A stretch of DNA of 64,000 bases. It comes from Nymphaea colorata. Lineage: Eukaryota; Streptophyta; Magnoliopsida; Nymphaeales; Nymphaeaceae. Where the stretch lies: contig NC_045146.1 in assembly GCF_008831285.2 (NCBI RefSeq), forward strand, positions 16,423,149 to 16,487,148, given 5' to 3'. The position numbers and the translations under genes are program-made. Of this stretch, positions 48,574-62,039 are shown one piece after another; position 1 is the stretch's first letter, and the number at the start of each line of letters is the position of its first letter. The notes beneath the pieces are model-generated. The model did no database searches, was not told where the DNA came from, and saw only the letters and a list, made by a program, of their open reading frames with translations.

Positions 48574-51500
48574 ATGTCACAGTGTAGCTTCCTAAGGTTT
48601 CGGAAGGCGCTTCGGCACCTACATTGCAAAGATTTCTGGGCAGCTCGTCCCCATCGTTTGGGACTCGCCAGTTATAGCTTCTGTAGTGCTTCTGAAGCAG
48701 TTACTCAGGTTTCGGTAGCGGAACCGTCGTCATGGCGTCATTTGCCTGGTTAGTTAATTGTTTTTCTGCAGTTTCGTTTTGCATCATATCTGTATTTGTT
48801 TTTGGAATGGCTACATTCCAAGAATTGAGTGTATATTTAGTTCATTAATGCCTGTGGATTGATTGGTCGAGGTAGTTATAATTGTTTTGTCGTTGTGAAC
48901 TTGTTTCTCTGTTTTTTGCTGGTGCTGTATGGCATAAGGACAGCATCATGTAGATATAAAATGAATTAGTTTGTTAATAGCAGTTCATCCAATATTTGAA
49001 TGGTAATAATAAGTTCAGTGCATGAAGTCATGCCTTGTACTGTTATTAGGCTGTTGGGAAGTCCAAGTCACAACAATGAGGCTATAGGATTTTTTTTTTA
49101 ATTCATGTCCTATATAGAACTAAACCTATTAGCATTCGATCATGTGGTCGCTGTTATGGTGCCTGGATGGTTCAGGAGGGTTGAAGTGGTTATAGTCAAT
49201 GTTGTAAATCATAATTACGATTGACAACTGCTGGTCATATATGATAACCATAACGGTGAAAAACTTTCCAACTTGTCTAATATGGAGGAGGCTTCTAATT
49301 CATTGCAGAAATATTTGCGACGGCATAGGTTTGTCTTATCCTTGGCATGCTAGAACTAAGGGATTTATAAAGTAATTGCATCTTTTTAGAACAGAATATC
49401 ATGGCAATATCTCTCTCGGTAGCTGCTGCTGTTTTGAATTTGGATTATGCTGAACCTCGGCCATCTGGATCCTGAATTATGAGAATTTTGCATATTCTAG
49501 TACTGCACCTTATGCAAAAAATCCCCCGAGAAAATGCAAAAGATGTAGGACTGACTTCACCTAGTCTGCGCCACACTGAATTGAACCAACGGAACTAAAA
49601 ATAAATGCATGATAGAATCATATTTTGCTGATTGTTCTGCACCATGCAACTACTGTCTTTTGACCAAATATATGGGTGCCTCAACTTTCTCATCATGTTG
49701 TATGGCTAGAAATCAATGTCATTTATGTGGAATTTATTTTCACATTTTCCTGCAAAACATTGTACACTACACTGTATGCCTGTTATTTCTTGTTATTTTT
49801 CAGACATTGGTGATGTGTATTCTGAAGGAGTCGAGGTAGGATCTCGTCTTATCACCTTTGAAACCGGAAAACTTGCCAGGTTTGCTGCTGGCGCTGTTGT
49901 GTTAGGGATAAAAGAGACAAAGGTGCTGTCTACTGTCGTATCAGCAGAGGGAGATGGAACCCGTGATTTCTTGCCTTTAACTGTATGATTCTATTGATTC
50001 TACATGATTAATCTGTGTCTTCATTATATTTGTTCCAACTTTCCATCATTTGGATATTAATAACATATTTGTGTACTTGTTCTATAAATTGCTTATATAT
50101 TTCTTACTAATATCATGTTATTAAGTTTCTGTCTGCTATTAGTAGCATATCTCTTCAATCTATCTAGCATAAGTGTGCCTTATGGAGGCCAAGAGAGTTT
50201 GGAGCTTAAGTATCAGTTATATATTTAAATCAAGAAGAATTTATTGTGTGCGTTTTTTTTAAGCAAATTTCTGAAGGGACCCCTTTTTTGCTAGTTTTTT
50301 GAAGTGCTAAATTCTGATTCAACCCTTAAGCTGACCTGCAAGTTCCCCAAGATACAGATTAGGAGTAACCAAGATGATTTTCTCACTGTGGCCATCAGAA
50401 GCAATAAGTAAATGAATAAATAGATAAAATAAACTATGGGTCTACCTCCTGTCCATTATTGTCTACCACTCTTCATGCCACCAAACGTTGACACTATTAA
50501 TGCCTAACCTAGCTCAGGTTTCTTGTTTAGCCCTTGCTTTTCACTGAATGCCTCATATGGCACACCTACATCTGAAAGGGTCTTCAGATATAATCGTTGG
50601 GTAGGGCCGGTAATTGGTTAGCATGTACCTTGAGACTCAAATGGATGGAGCTGCTCAGCAGCTCCTCATAAGTTATACATTGACTTTCTTGCGTTCTTAT
50701 TCCCTCTAACAATAATATAAGCATAAGCAACTTAAATAAGTCTCTAATTTTCATTAAGATGCAAAATTTTGGGTTAAATTTATTGAATATTGATGCTTGC
50801 TGAAGTGCAGAATAGTCATTTAAAACATGGGTTTCACAGTGAGTCAAAACTCAAAAGGGACTATCCCTGTGACACAGGTTTCACTCCTTATCCTTGCCAA
50901 AGGAAAAGAAGGTTAAAAATCAGACTGTTTCCCCCTCCTCGACAATCAAGAACCAAAGTGCAATGGACATGGTTAAGTATAGATGTATTTAGTTGTTTCA
51001 AACTTTCAAGAGTACCCATGCTCGTGTTTATCTCATCTTTCATGTTGTCACTTGGGTGGGCCGCACCCTGAGCAAGATTCAAACTGTTGATACCTTCCTG
51101 TTAATGGTCGCTTTGCTGGAAATATGTATATTTGTGTGTGTGTGTTTAAGTATGAAGAGTGAGAAAGGGATGAAAGTAATGTATTTTATTACTTTTCGTC
51201 TTGCCATCTTGTGTTGATAAGTGAAAAGCTAAATTACTTTGTTATTCTAAAATGATTTAGAAACTAAATGCCCAAAGGCCATGAAAACATGGTAAAAATC
51301 CTTTATTGATTCTTCTATGAAAAACAAGTATCCTGTTATAATGGTGAATGATTCAGCATTTGCATAGTGTGATGCCATGAAAATGTTTACATTGTTGATT
51401 GTTTTTTCATCTAAAGGTTGACTACCGGGAAAAACAATATGCTCAAGGAAAAATTCCTAATACATTCATGAGAAGAGAAGGTGCACCAAAAGAGCGAGAA

Positions 51501-53293
51501 CTCTTATGCGGCCGAGTCATAGATCGATCAATCAGACCTCTATTTCCTAAAGGCTTCTTCCATGAAGTTCAGGTTAGTTTCCTTTATTCGTCTTCTGTAT
51601 AAATAGCCGGGGTGTGAGAAAGAATAAGAGTGTATGTTTACTCTCCCTCTCTATAAACACACACACACACACACACACACATACACCATCAGCCAGCCTA
51701 TGGTTGGTGGATCATTTTGGGTGTGTGTGTGTGTGTTTTTTTGAGTTCTCTTCTTATACTTCACTCTACTTTATGTTTCGTAGAAAAAAAATCATGATTC
51801 TTAGCCCAAGAAATTGTGAGCTCTCTTTGATTTTCTTTGTTATGGATTGGGATCCTGTGGTTTGAAGCTTGTTACTTGTTACATAGTCATGTAGACGAAC
51901 ATCCTTGAAATTGATTTGGCCATCTGTTTACAGCGTCAAATGGTTTTGGACTACGGGAAACAGAGGCACATAATACTTGAGGCATGTAATCACTATATGT
52001 ATGTTGGATACACATGCAGACTAACATAGGTGGTTGGAGAACACTACACAAAATTTTCATCTTTCTCTTTTTCCTAAAATTATTAGTGTGTAATCTCTGC
52101 ATTTCTTTGGAAGGATCAGCTTTGGGGCCATCATATCTGATAGATGCATAAATATTGTAAAGCATCTAGTACCCAATTGGCTATATCTTTTTATGGTTTC
52201 AAATTAGAAATCATGTTTTTTTTTTCATTAGAGAAATGTACCAACATTAATTTCCCAGTGTTCAGCAAAGAATAATAGTTTTCTTTTTTTTTTTTTTCTT
52301 TTTTTGTTTTGGGATCACTAGATAGATTTTTTTATATAATTCATTTTGGATTTTAGAGAGAGGGAGACAATTGCTTTATGTGACTGTTGCTGTTTTGTAG
52401 GTGATGGCCAATGTTATTTCTTCTGATGGTGAGCAAGATCCAGATGTGATGGCTGCTAATGCATCGTCTGCTGCTTTAATGATATCAGATATACCTTGGT
52501 GTGGTCCGATTGGAGTAGTGCGTGTTGGGAGGATTGACGGAAAACTGGTTATTAACCCAGACATGGATGAGGTAATTCTTAACTATCCATATATGAAGCA
52601 TGGAATCACATGGAAACAATCAGCCATATTATTTCAAGTTCTGATATGCCTGTGAACTTTTGCATCCCTGTCCTTCTTCAGTTTGTTAAGACTGTCAATA
52701 TGTTGCACTAATTTATAGTTATGTTTGGTGAAACTTTTATGTGCCTTTTGAAAGAGATTTGATGTTTCTTGAGATTGTGAAGAATCTATACTGAGATGGT
52801 GACCTGGATCTGGACGGCCTAGATCCGGTTTGCACAAATATCCTCCTCTAAATTTTTGTGGTCTCTCACTATGGACAACTTTGTCTTCAACGTCCAAAAC
52901 CTCCACTTTGTCAAACATTTTGTATAAAGACGGATAAGAAGATCTGAATAGTTTGAGCAACAAAAGAAAATTAAAAAAAAATATAAATATATAAAGGAAA
53001 GGTGGAAGATTAAAATAAAAGGAGTATCTTGGAAAGAAGGTATAAAGAACTGAATGGGCATCAAGATTTACTGATTCTTTAGCTGATCATGGCTTTGACC
53101 ATGATAATTGAGAAATATGTGGCAGAGATATTCTGTGGAGAACTGAAGGAGAACAGATTCTTTGGGGGCTGTAATGAGTCACAATTCACAAATCTGATTG
53201 AGTAGAATGGATGTTGCATTGACACTGATATGAATGTCAAATGTGAAATAGGTGCATTGTTGGAACACTTGATGGTGCTTTATCCTAAGGAAA

Positions 53294-53357
<64 letters not shown>

Positions 53358-56300
53358 GTGTGTGGAGAGTCTGGAGACAGAAAGTTTATTACTCTTATGT
53401 GCTTAATGTCAACAAGATCTTAAGGTTCTATTTCCAAGTCCTTTACAACTTCAAATGTAAATGAGCTTTTAACTGTGTTACACATGAGATATTTGGTATT
53501 GGACACTCTGGGTATGACACACTTAGGGGTTCTGCACACACAACATGTAGATACTTCTATATTCAAAAAGCTGCAGTGTTTATGAAATGTCAGTGTCCAA
53601 AAGTGTCCAACTACCACCTTAGCGGCTCAGCCTTGAGAAGTATCAATGCGCCAATGTATCAACACATTTGGCAGGAGATAAGACGTATCTTCAAGTTCAA
53701 ACATGCCTCTCTTATCAATGTACCCTAATCACATTTTTACATCTTTAGTTGTCGTCTGGATTAATTAGAAGCGGATCCAATCTTGACCACAAGACATGCC
53801 TCTTGTGACAATGTACCTCACATTTGTACATTTCTGGTTGTCATCTGGATTAATCCAGAATCAGATCAAGTCTGTAGATTCTGGACCACATTTCCTGTGA
53901 TATATATGATGTGGCTACTGTTTTTCTGATTTAGAATATGATGTAGATTGTAAGGTGATGGTGCAGCTCCGAAGGTTTATTTGGCAAAGAAGGCCATGTC
54001 ATGTTCTGCGGCTGTGAATAAAAATGTGGCAGATGCTGTTAAAACTGCTATCCAGAGTTTCAGTTCTCTTCTAGTCACCTTTAGGCTGGACAAAACTATT
54101 GGAGAAATTGATAGGTTGATTTGAGAAATCGGTGGATCCGAGCCTCTTTTGGCAAGATGATGCATATTTGAGAATGATTTTAGCTACATAAATTTAGAAT
54201 ATGTTTCGTCGTGTTGGTTGACATATCAATGAATAGGCCCTTTTGAATCCTCTACGGCAGTGCTAGCTTGATCAATGTGGTGATTGCATTATTTATGCCT
54301 ATTCTAATTTGCTAATGTTTCTTTCCACATGTAGGCTGGTCTCTGTATCTTATGATTTTTCTTTTTTGCTTTGTATTGTTCCAGCTTAGCTTAAGTGATC
54401 TCAACCTAGTATACTCATGTACACGTGACAAGACATTGATGATAGAAACCCAGGCTCGGGAGATCTCAAATCAAGATTTGATTGATGCTCTGCATTTAGC
54501 ACATGCGGAGGTGGGAGACTTGCTCTTGGGAACATCATTGCTGTTAGACTGAATCTTATGCTAATGAACTTTGATATTCTGATATATCAGGCTAACAAAT
54601 TGATTGATCCCCAAATAAGACTTGCCAATAAGGTGAAGAATCAGAAGAAGGCTTTCAAGCTGTTCACCATAATGGATGGTACACTTGAGAAAATCAGAAA
54701 CTTGTCGCAAGCATCTATCGAGAAAGTTTTTGCTGACCCAACATATGGCAAGGTGGTCTGTTTACTATTATTGATTTTTAATGACTCTACTTTTGTTAAT
54801 TTATTTAATCCTGTGCCTAATATGTGATTGTTGTTTTAGCATCATCCTTGTTGTCATCGCCATATTTGACTAGCTCTTTATCTATTCCATGATCCTTTTT
54901 CTATCGAGTTGTAGATTAATATGCTCCTTCAAGGCTATACCTTGATTATGTAGTGGTAGAAGTATGTTAACGTTGGTCTAAATGATGAGATGTATATTTG
55001 CTTATTAGTTTTATATTCAGTTAGTTACTAGGTCAGCATTGGCTTATGCATGAATTTGTTCCTTACTGACAGTTTGAGCGTGGAAAAGCTCTGAATAAGA
55101 TTACAGATGATGTGAAGAAGATACTCGAGGAAGAAGCTGATGAAGAGAGCCTAAAAGTTCTGCCAAGGGCAATTGACACAGTCCGTAAAATGGTAGCTTT
55201 TACAGATATCCCTGTTTTGTACACTGCAGTTACACATCTGATGATGGAGGTTTCTCGTTTTCATTAGTTTTATGGAAATGCTTGTTGTATTTATTGATTT
55301 TTCATTATCAAGTAATACTAGGTCTGCACAATTAATGATTTAATTACTTCATCTGAAATGTTGGGGCCTTACTCCCCTTTGGAAGTTACCACAGCCCATT
55401 TTCCTCATTCCTGACTAAAATTGTCAGACTGGGAAGCATAAGCAAGAAGTCCATATGCAACATGGAAGCAGAAAGCGAGGCATTTAAGAAAATTTCCAAT
55501 CGAGAAGCTACAGGTCCACAGGTGGCTTAAAAACTTGGTACTAAATTTTGCATTTCATACAAAAGAGATTAGGTGTTACTAATTATATCAAAGTATAATG
55601 TCATAATATATTTTCATTTAAGACAAATGAAAATTAGCCAGTTCTATTTGTAAATTTCATCCTTTTATTATCAATAAGTTAGTGCTAGCTAAAGGAGACA
55701 TGCTTATCAGTGTGCCGACTTGGAAAGGTACTTCCACCTTCGGACAACAAAATTCCTGAAAGAAAATGACACTTTGGTTTTGGGCATAATCTCATGGAAA
55801 TGGGGTTTGTCTGTGACCTGAAAAAGGGGCCCAATATGTGGACGGACTTGCGAAGATTAGTGTTGTCTCATTTTCAAAATAAAATTTTGTCATGAAACAA
55901 CCAGTAAAGTACATTTGGCATCTTGGCTATAATCCAAGCTTGGCGCTCAAGCTGGTTGCTTAATAGGTATAGGAGTCGAGATAGAAAGGAGGATGGGCAG
56001 GTAAGTTGCTAATAGATGCAGAGTGTGTGCAGCCAGAGAGAAACAGTAATCAATCTTTTTATCATGAGTTTGCCAGATCAGTTTGGTCTTGTATTGCAAT
56101 GTTTTTATGGTAGAAGGACGATCCCTAAGGAAACCTAGTGAATTAAGTTTGAGAGGTGGAATTTTTACAAAATCCTCTAATTTGTCTACCAATGCCATGT
56201 GGTTGAATGCATTCACACCATGTATCAAATTTCTCCATATGTAGATGTGTCTATGTTGATAAGGAGGCTAACGTTATTGCAAATAGTTTGTCTAGATTAA

Positions 56301-59300
56301 GCATGGTGGTTGGAAATCAACTGTGGGAAACCTAACCTCTAATGCATTTCCTTCTTCGTTTCATTTTGAAAGGTCCTTGCACTTTTTTGTTTATCTTCTA
56401 TAAGAGCCTTTTTTTTTTTTTTTAAACTGCTGTCTGGGTTCTGTCTAACCACATTTCGCCAATCCACCCAAGACAATAAACCCTAAAAGACATAGTTACT
56501 GATTTAGGAGAAGTATATGGGGTGTATGAAAGAGCATAGGAGGAGCATGGGAAAATACAATAGAAAGTGAAGGAACATGAGGGATGCATGATAGGAATCA
56601 TAAGAACAGCTAATAAGCTTGAATTTGGTTCTTTATGTTGAAGAAGTGAGGAACACCTTACTTTCAAGTGAGCTTTCCTCCTATATCCAGTACCTTGATC
56701 TTAACCAAGCTTCGAAAACAAAGGACTTGGGATGTCGGTGTATTTTGCAAATGTTAGTATTTTTTTCCCCCATCTCACTGATCCTCTCTGTATTTCTCTC
56801 ACTGTTTGGCTATGATTTGGGTAGAAAAGGATGGATGAGTATGGTGCTTCCCAGGTCTGAACTTCTCTGTATGTGGTAGCAAATTGTAGTTTAAGATCCT
56901 TGCCTGATTAGTAGGCTGTGTTCATAAGAAGGTAGGTATGGTGCTTTTTGACTCTGTGGATGTTATCTTAGTGAATCCTAACATATTGATGATTATGACA
57001 ATGATTATTAATATGGTGATATGGGAGTTAGGTGCTCTTCGATTTCAGTATTTTTCATAACTCATAGGGAAGTTCTTATTTATGCAAGTACTTTGTGCAG
57101 AGAAATGCATTTCAACTCTCAAATGAACTGAATTGCTTATAGGAATTCTATTCATCTTGGTCATATGAGGCACGGGTCTCTTTTAGTTATAACTATCTTA
57201 AAGTACAATAATGTAAGGAAAAAAGTGTTTCCAATCTGGAAAATCTTTAAATCCCATACATAATGAAAAATTAGCTTACTAGGCATTATGAGAGCAAGAA
57301 AATTTTCAGAATGGAACTTAAGTAAATACTTGGTTTGCCAAATGAAATATATTCCATCAAACAAGATGGAAAATTATATTTAACAGATAGTATTTTCTAT
57401 GTGCATTTTAGTTAGAATCAGAGGAAACCAATAACTATGAAGTGTATGAACTATAGCCTGCAAAATGAAGAGGATAAAAACCTATATATTGGTCAAAACA
57501 GCACCTGAGCACCAACTAAGCTCCCTAAGTTCATGTTTGGTGCCTAGGTGCCAAGGCACCAACCAGATATGAATCGTCAAATTTTTTTTTTTTTGGCATT
57601 TTATTTGAAAAAACAACATAACATGTGGGATTTTGTAGTTGTTTTTCTCACAAGTAATTTGTTATTCCTTTTTCACTTTTAGCGTTACTTTACATTTTTA
57701 ACCTCTTTTCTTGTATTTTTTGATTGTCAACGAAGGCTAGATCTAGTCCCATGTAGATCTAAGACTTTGCTTTGAGATGCTTGTTTACCTAGCAACTTGG
57801 TCACATTTTTAACTGTTTGACCAAAAAATGCAATTATTATCCTTGAATAGTGTGCAACTCTCTGAAATGAAACACGTGATGGAAGTGCACTTTACTGATA
57901 ATACGATTCATAATTTGACTTTTTAATGGCTTGGCTAAAACAATTTTTTGTCATGTTGATTCGTCAAGTACTTGAGCAATGGAGTTTATTTGTGAACAAT
58001 AATCTCATGGAAAGCTGACTGTTGAAGTATCTGTTATATGAGACTGAACCCTGTGTTCCGGATCTAATCTATGTTTTCAAATTTCATGAGTATAGCAATT
58101 GTTTAATTTACCTATCTACTTGTTGGTTTTATAAATTAACAGAATTTGTTCGCTTTGATTTCAGGTTGTTCGTCAAAGAATTTTTGAGGAAGGTAAAAGG
58201 GTTGACGGCAGACAACTCGATGAAGTTCGGCCTTTGTATTGTGAAGCTGGCCCATTTCCAGCCCTGCATGGGTCTTCAATATTTTCACGTGGAAATACTC
58301 AGGTATATCCCATCCATTAGTTACATATTGAAAACTGAAAATTTTTGTGTCAGTAAACTACTTTTTTTTGGCCGTTTGAAATAATTTGTATGTTCAATTG
58401 AAAACATGAGCAGGTTTTATGCACAGTGACACTTGGTGCACCCAGTGATGCGCAAAGATTGGAATCTTTGGTCGGGCCTCCAACAAAGCGCTTCATGCTC
58501 CATTACAGTTTCCCACCATTCTCAATTAATGAGATTGGTAAACAAGGTGGCTTGAACAGAAGGGAAGTTGGGCATGGTAATTTTTGCTTTCACTCCCCCC
58601 TCCCTTCTTTTTGATTTTTAAGTGACAAATGTGATCATGACATTTTAAAAGAAGAGCTTCAACCTGACATAATGACAAAGTGGTCAACAAGATGCGCTAC
58701 TGTCAGTTCAGAATGACAAAATGAAACTACAATGATATTTTATTAGATCCAAGAGACTTGGTGTAGGTGTGTGAGGGCTCCTTTTTTAAAGGCAATTTTC
58801 TGGAGTTCCGGCTATTATTTCCCCCCATCACCAGATCTGGGCTGTCTGCATATTTATGTATGTATGCGGTCATGAAGTTATGTGGTATGAACTTGTTTTT
58901 ACATGAATAGGAGTGCACATGTTGGCCTGCAATGCTATTTAGTTGGCATATCCTTTTTCCCTCTTCTTTGACCAGAACATTTGACCCCAATAAAAGGTAC
59001 TTGTGGAACAAAAGTTTTGGGTGATTTATCTGGCATGTTTGGCTTAGCTACAGGAAGCACAACACAGAAATAGGTGATCTGGTTTTTAAGAACGTCCATC
59101 AAAGCGCACGATGTTTAGCTTCTGAAATGTGGAATCTTGTTCTCCCCCTGCACCCACTCTGATTGACTCCTAGCATTTTGTGTCACGATAGTTAACTATC
59201 CAGGTAGAATAACTGCGAGCTTTGTTTTTTTTTTTAATGGTATTGGTGATACCGTGAGTTGCTTATTAACAATCTTCCTGAAAGTTGCATGAATTTGTGC

Positions 59301-60987
59301 CTTGCTTTCTAATTTCTGCTCTTTAAATATGAATTATGATAATTTAATTTCTTTTGCATCTACCATGTAATCCTTTCCCCAGATTTTCAAGTTTTCTGAT
59401 ATTTGAGTGAGTAGGTGTTGGAAAGCTGTTTACTCTATGGCTCCGTCCAAATAATATCTGTTTAACTTTTAGAATATCTACTAAAGATTTGGATCTTGAG
59501 TTCTTGGCTTGAAATTTGACCGTTTAATAGTCTTATTCTTTCTATTTCTTAGTGATCAACACCTTAAGCTACCATGTAGTAGGTATATAAAGAAGGAGCT
59601 TTAATTGGATGTGCAATCTTCTCAAATATCAGTCTTTCTATTTTGGGGGTAATTAGGTACATTAGCTGAGAAGGCATTGCTAGCTCTGCTGCCACCAGAA
59701 GATGATTTCCCATATAGTGTTCGGATTAACTCTGAAGTGATGGCATCTGATGGATCTACATCTATGGCAACTGTTTGTGGAGGTATTATTCTGTTTATGT
59801 GATTTTTTTAGCAATGTGTATTTGATCTTCCAACATCTTATTGTAGTTTAGTTCATATGCATGTTTTGCACATTTGACTGGTCTTGGTAATAACTTATGT
59901 CAGCAATGGTATGCATGACATCTTGTTCAAACTCAAGAAGTACATTCAATTGTTTGCATTGTAGTGTTACTTAAGTCTTCAAATTATTATAAATCTAGAG
60001 TCATTGCTTGGGTCCTATGGTTATATCTTGTCCAAGTATTGGATGTTACACATATGTACTTTTACTTTTAAGGCATTTTTTTATTTTCGCCAATGTGGTT
60101 GCTTTGCTGCTTAACAAGACTTTGCTCATGTTTTTGCAGGCAGCATGGCATTGATGGATGCAGGTGTTCCATTGCGGAAACATGTAGCTGGTGTTTCTGT
60201 TGGCCTAATTAGTGACGTGGATCCTTCTACTGGCATTATTAAAGATTTCCGGATACTGACTGATATACTAGTATAAACATGACTTGATGCTTATTTCTGT
60301 TCTCTGTTCCTCTTGCAGAGTTATGAACCAATATGAACTTATGTTTTAAAATTAATGCAGGGCCTTGAAGATCATCTGGGTGATATGGATTTTAAAATTG
60401 CTGGAACGAAGGAGGGGGTAACTGCCATACAGTTAGATATGAAACCTGCTGGTATTCCTCTCTATATAATATGTGAATCCTTAGAACCTGCTTTAAGAGC
60501 TCGCACGCATATCCTTGACCATATGGAGCGGGAGATAAATGAGCCCCGCAATCAAGTAGATGGAAACTCTCCACGCTTAGGTTGGACTTCATTATCTTTA
60601 AATATTATGTTTTTTGTGTGATGACATGTGGCACATTTTGTCAGCCTAAATGAAATTTTCTGAGCAACCTTATATCATGGCAGCAACACTTAAGTACAAC
60701 AAGGAATTTCTTTGGCGTTTGATTGGGCCCCAGGGTTCTCAATTAAAAAAATTGAGCAAGAAACAGGTACTTGTTCATTCTTAGTGTAAGATTGTGCGGT
60801 ATGTGGATAACTTCTTATTTTGGTGACTCCATGGTGAAGGTCACATATGATGATATGAATATGTATTTTAGTAATTTATGCTTGCAAATGTGACTCACCT
60901 GCAGGTGCACGTATTGCTGTCAATGCTGATGGAGGAGTCACCATACTTGCAAGAAACCAAGCAATCATGGAGAAAGCTCAAGAAAAG
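48574..60987 (+). CDS. PNP2: Polyribonucleotide nucleotidyltransferase, mitochondrial type (5' 14 exons)
   Basis: Exons: 48574-48748, 49804-49982, 51417-51572, 52401-52571, 54385-54510, 54591-54752, 55073-55192, 58165-58302, 58414-58576, 59657-59782, 60140-60270, 60361-60580, 60684-60766, 60905-60987, all GT-AG with matching phase. They encode about 678 aa of an enzyme that degrades RNA 3' to 5' with phosphate and trims organelle transcripts. Residues 1-55 are R/S-rich, a mitochondrial-type presequence. RNase PH core 1 is about 60-245 ([16 protein letters not shown]), the helical linker about 270-360, and core 2 about 365-600 ([36 protein letters not shown]). Catalytic metal ligands D553, D559 and K561 sit in [10 protein letters not shown]. 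The KH domain GPQG loop is at 637-640. The S1 domain is beyond the window. Exon 13 shows an apparent 1-nt deletion in its A run (60745-60751). The ATG at 48574 is used; an upstream GTG at 48553 is not. Mitochondrial rather than plastid assignment rests on overall similarity. Confidence 0.92.
51656..51736. repeat. (AC)n and (GT)n arrays in PNPase intron 3
   Basis: An AC run (51656-51680) and a GT run (about 51719-51736) lie 40 bases apart in opposite sense, so they could pair as a hairpin in the pre-mRNA. They sit 84 bases after the exon 3 donor. Confidence 0.85.
53294..53352. repeat. Compound microsatellite (CT)10(TA)n in PNPase intron 4
   Basis: A CT run (53294-53313) is followed by a TA run to 53352 and a short TG run. 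The layout is the same as at 38904-38949. Confidence 0.9.
53701..53885. repeat. Diverged tandem duplication, 93-bp period, PNPase intron 4
   Basis: Units 53701-53793 and 53794-53885 both begin ACATGCCTCT, and share CAATGTACC, CACATTT, TACAT, GTTGTC(G/A)TCTGGATTAAT and a GATC/ACC end. Similarity is roughly 75% by eye. Confidence 0.7.
53954..54124 (+). pseudogene. Unassigned 56-codon open segment in PNPase intron 4
   Basis: Between TAA (53951-53953) and TGA (54122-54124) one plus frame is open for 56 codons and reads like protein, for example [20 protein letters not shown] and [10 protein letters not shown]. It ends with [11 protein letters not shown]. It does not belong to PNPase: the flanking exons join in frame without it. 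It may be a captured fragment or chance; I recognise no family. Confidence 0.2.
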
Positions 60988-61245
60988 GTAAATTTTCAGT
61001 TTTTTCTAGTTACAGTCACTGTTCCTTTTGTTTGCACTTCCTATCCCTGTGGATTTGGTTGAATTCCTTCATTTTTTATTTATGGAAGCTGACTATCCAT
61101 GCTCGTTAGATATCAACCTCTACCACTGGTTATTCTTTGGAATTCATATTTGTGTAGAGGTCTCTGAAAAGAAGTGGTGTTTTGTGTTCATATATTGGGT
61201 TCTATCCAATTGGTTCTGATCAGTCCCTGTTTGTGTTGTACTAGT

Positions 61246-61583
61246 TGGTGCATCATTAATGGCCCTCTTGTAATCCTTGTATAATGTCTAAAGGTATTTC
61301 AGTACCCTGATAGTTGTATAAGTTTATTTACATTGTGGAATAGATCTGCAATCCCTGCGGCTGGAATTTCTGATTGCTTTGCAGCTCCTTCTCTATGTCT
61401 TCTCTCTTCTTTGTGGGTGGTCACTAGTGGCTCCCTTGTAGTTCTTTTAAAACATATAAGAGCATTTCAGTACCCTAGTAGTTGTAATAAGTATATATAC
61501 ATTGCAGAATTGATCTGCCATCTCTGCCGCGGGGATTTCTGATTGTTTGCAGCTCCTTGTCTAAGTCTTCTCTCCTCTTTGTG
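61246..61583. repeat. Tandem duplication, about 170-bp period
   Basis: Units 61246-61415 and 61416-61583 share ATTTCAGTACCCT, AGTTGTA, ACATTG, GATCTGC, ATCTCTGC-like and TTTCTGATTG followed by TTGCAGCTCCTT, in the same order. Identity is roughly 80% by eye. Each unit contains several internal AG acceptor-like sites after pyrimidine tracts. Confidence 0.75.
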
Positions 61584-62039
61584 ACTTGTGAGTGAATGTT
61601 GAATGAAGCGAAATTTCGCAGTCTCAATGCTCATCGTTTAAACATGATCAATTTATCATTTGCTTGGTTTTGCCTATAGCAAGAAGCTTGGTTTCATCTC
61701 ATTGCCAAATGTGATCTTTAAATATTGAAAATTTGGCAGAGGATTTTCTTGAAATATGTGTAAGGATATGAACATATCATATGACAATAATATAGATGTG
61801 TCGTGTGAGTGTGTTGATGGTTGTACTTTCTTATATTTGCTGTTTTATATTTTTCATACCATAAATTAATTAGTATTCTTCATAAATCTTCTATGTAAAT
61901 ATGCGTAAGCATGTAGCCTTGTTATGTAGCCTTGTTATGCTGGGGAAAAGTGCTGTAACCACATTTAGTCCTGTAACAAATGGTCTGGTTTAAAATAAGC
62001 AGCTATCAGGAGGATTACCATTATTAGGAGAAAATGAAC

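Noticed and set aside
61028-61219. Possible next PNPase exon
   Set aside because: No S1-domain similarity and begins right inside the intron; reading is hydrophobic and unlike PNPase.
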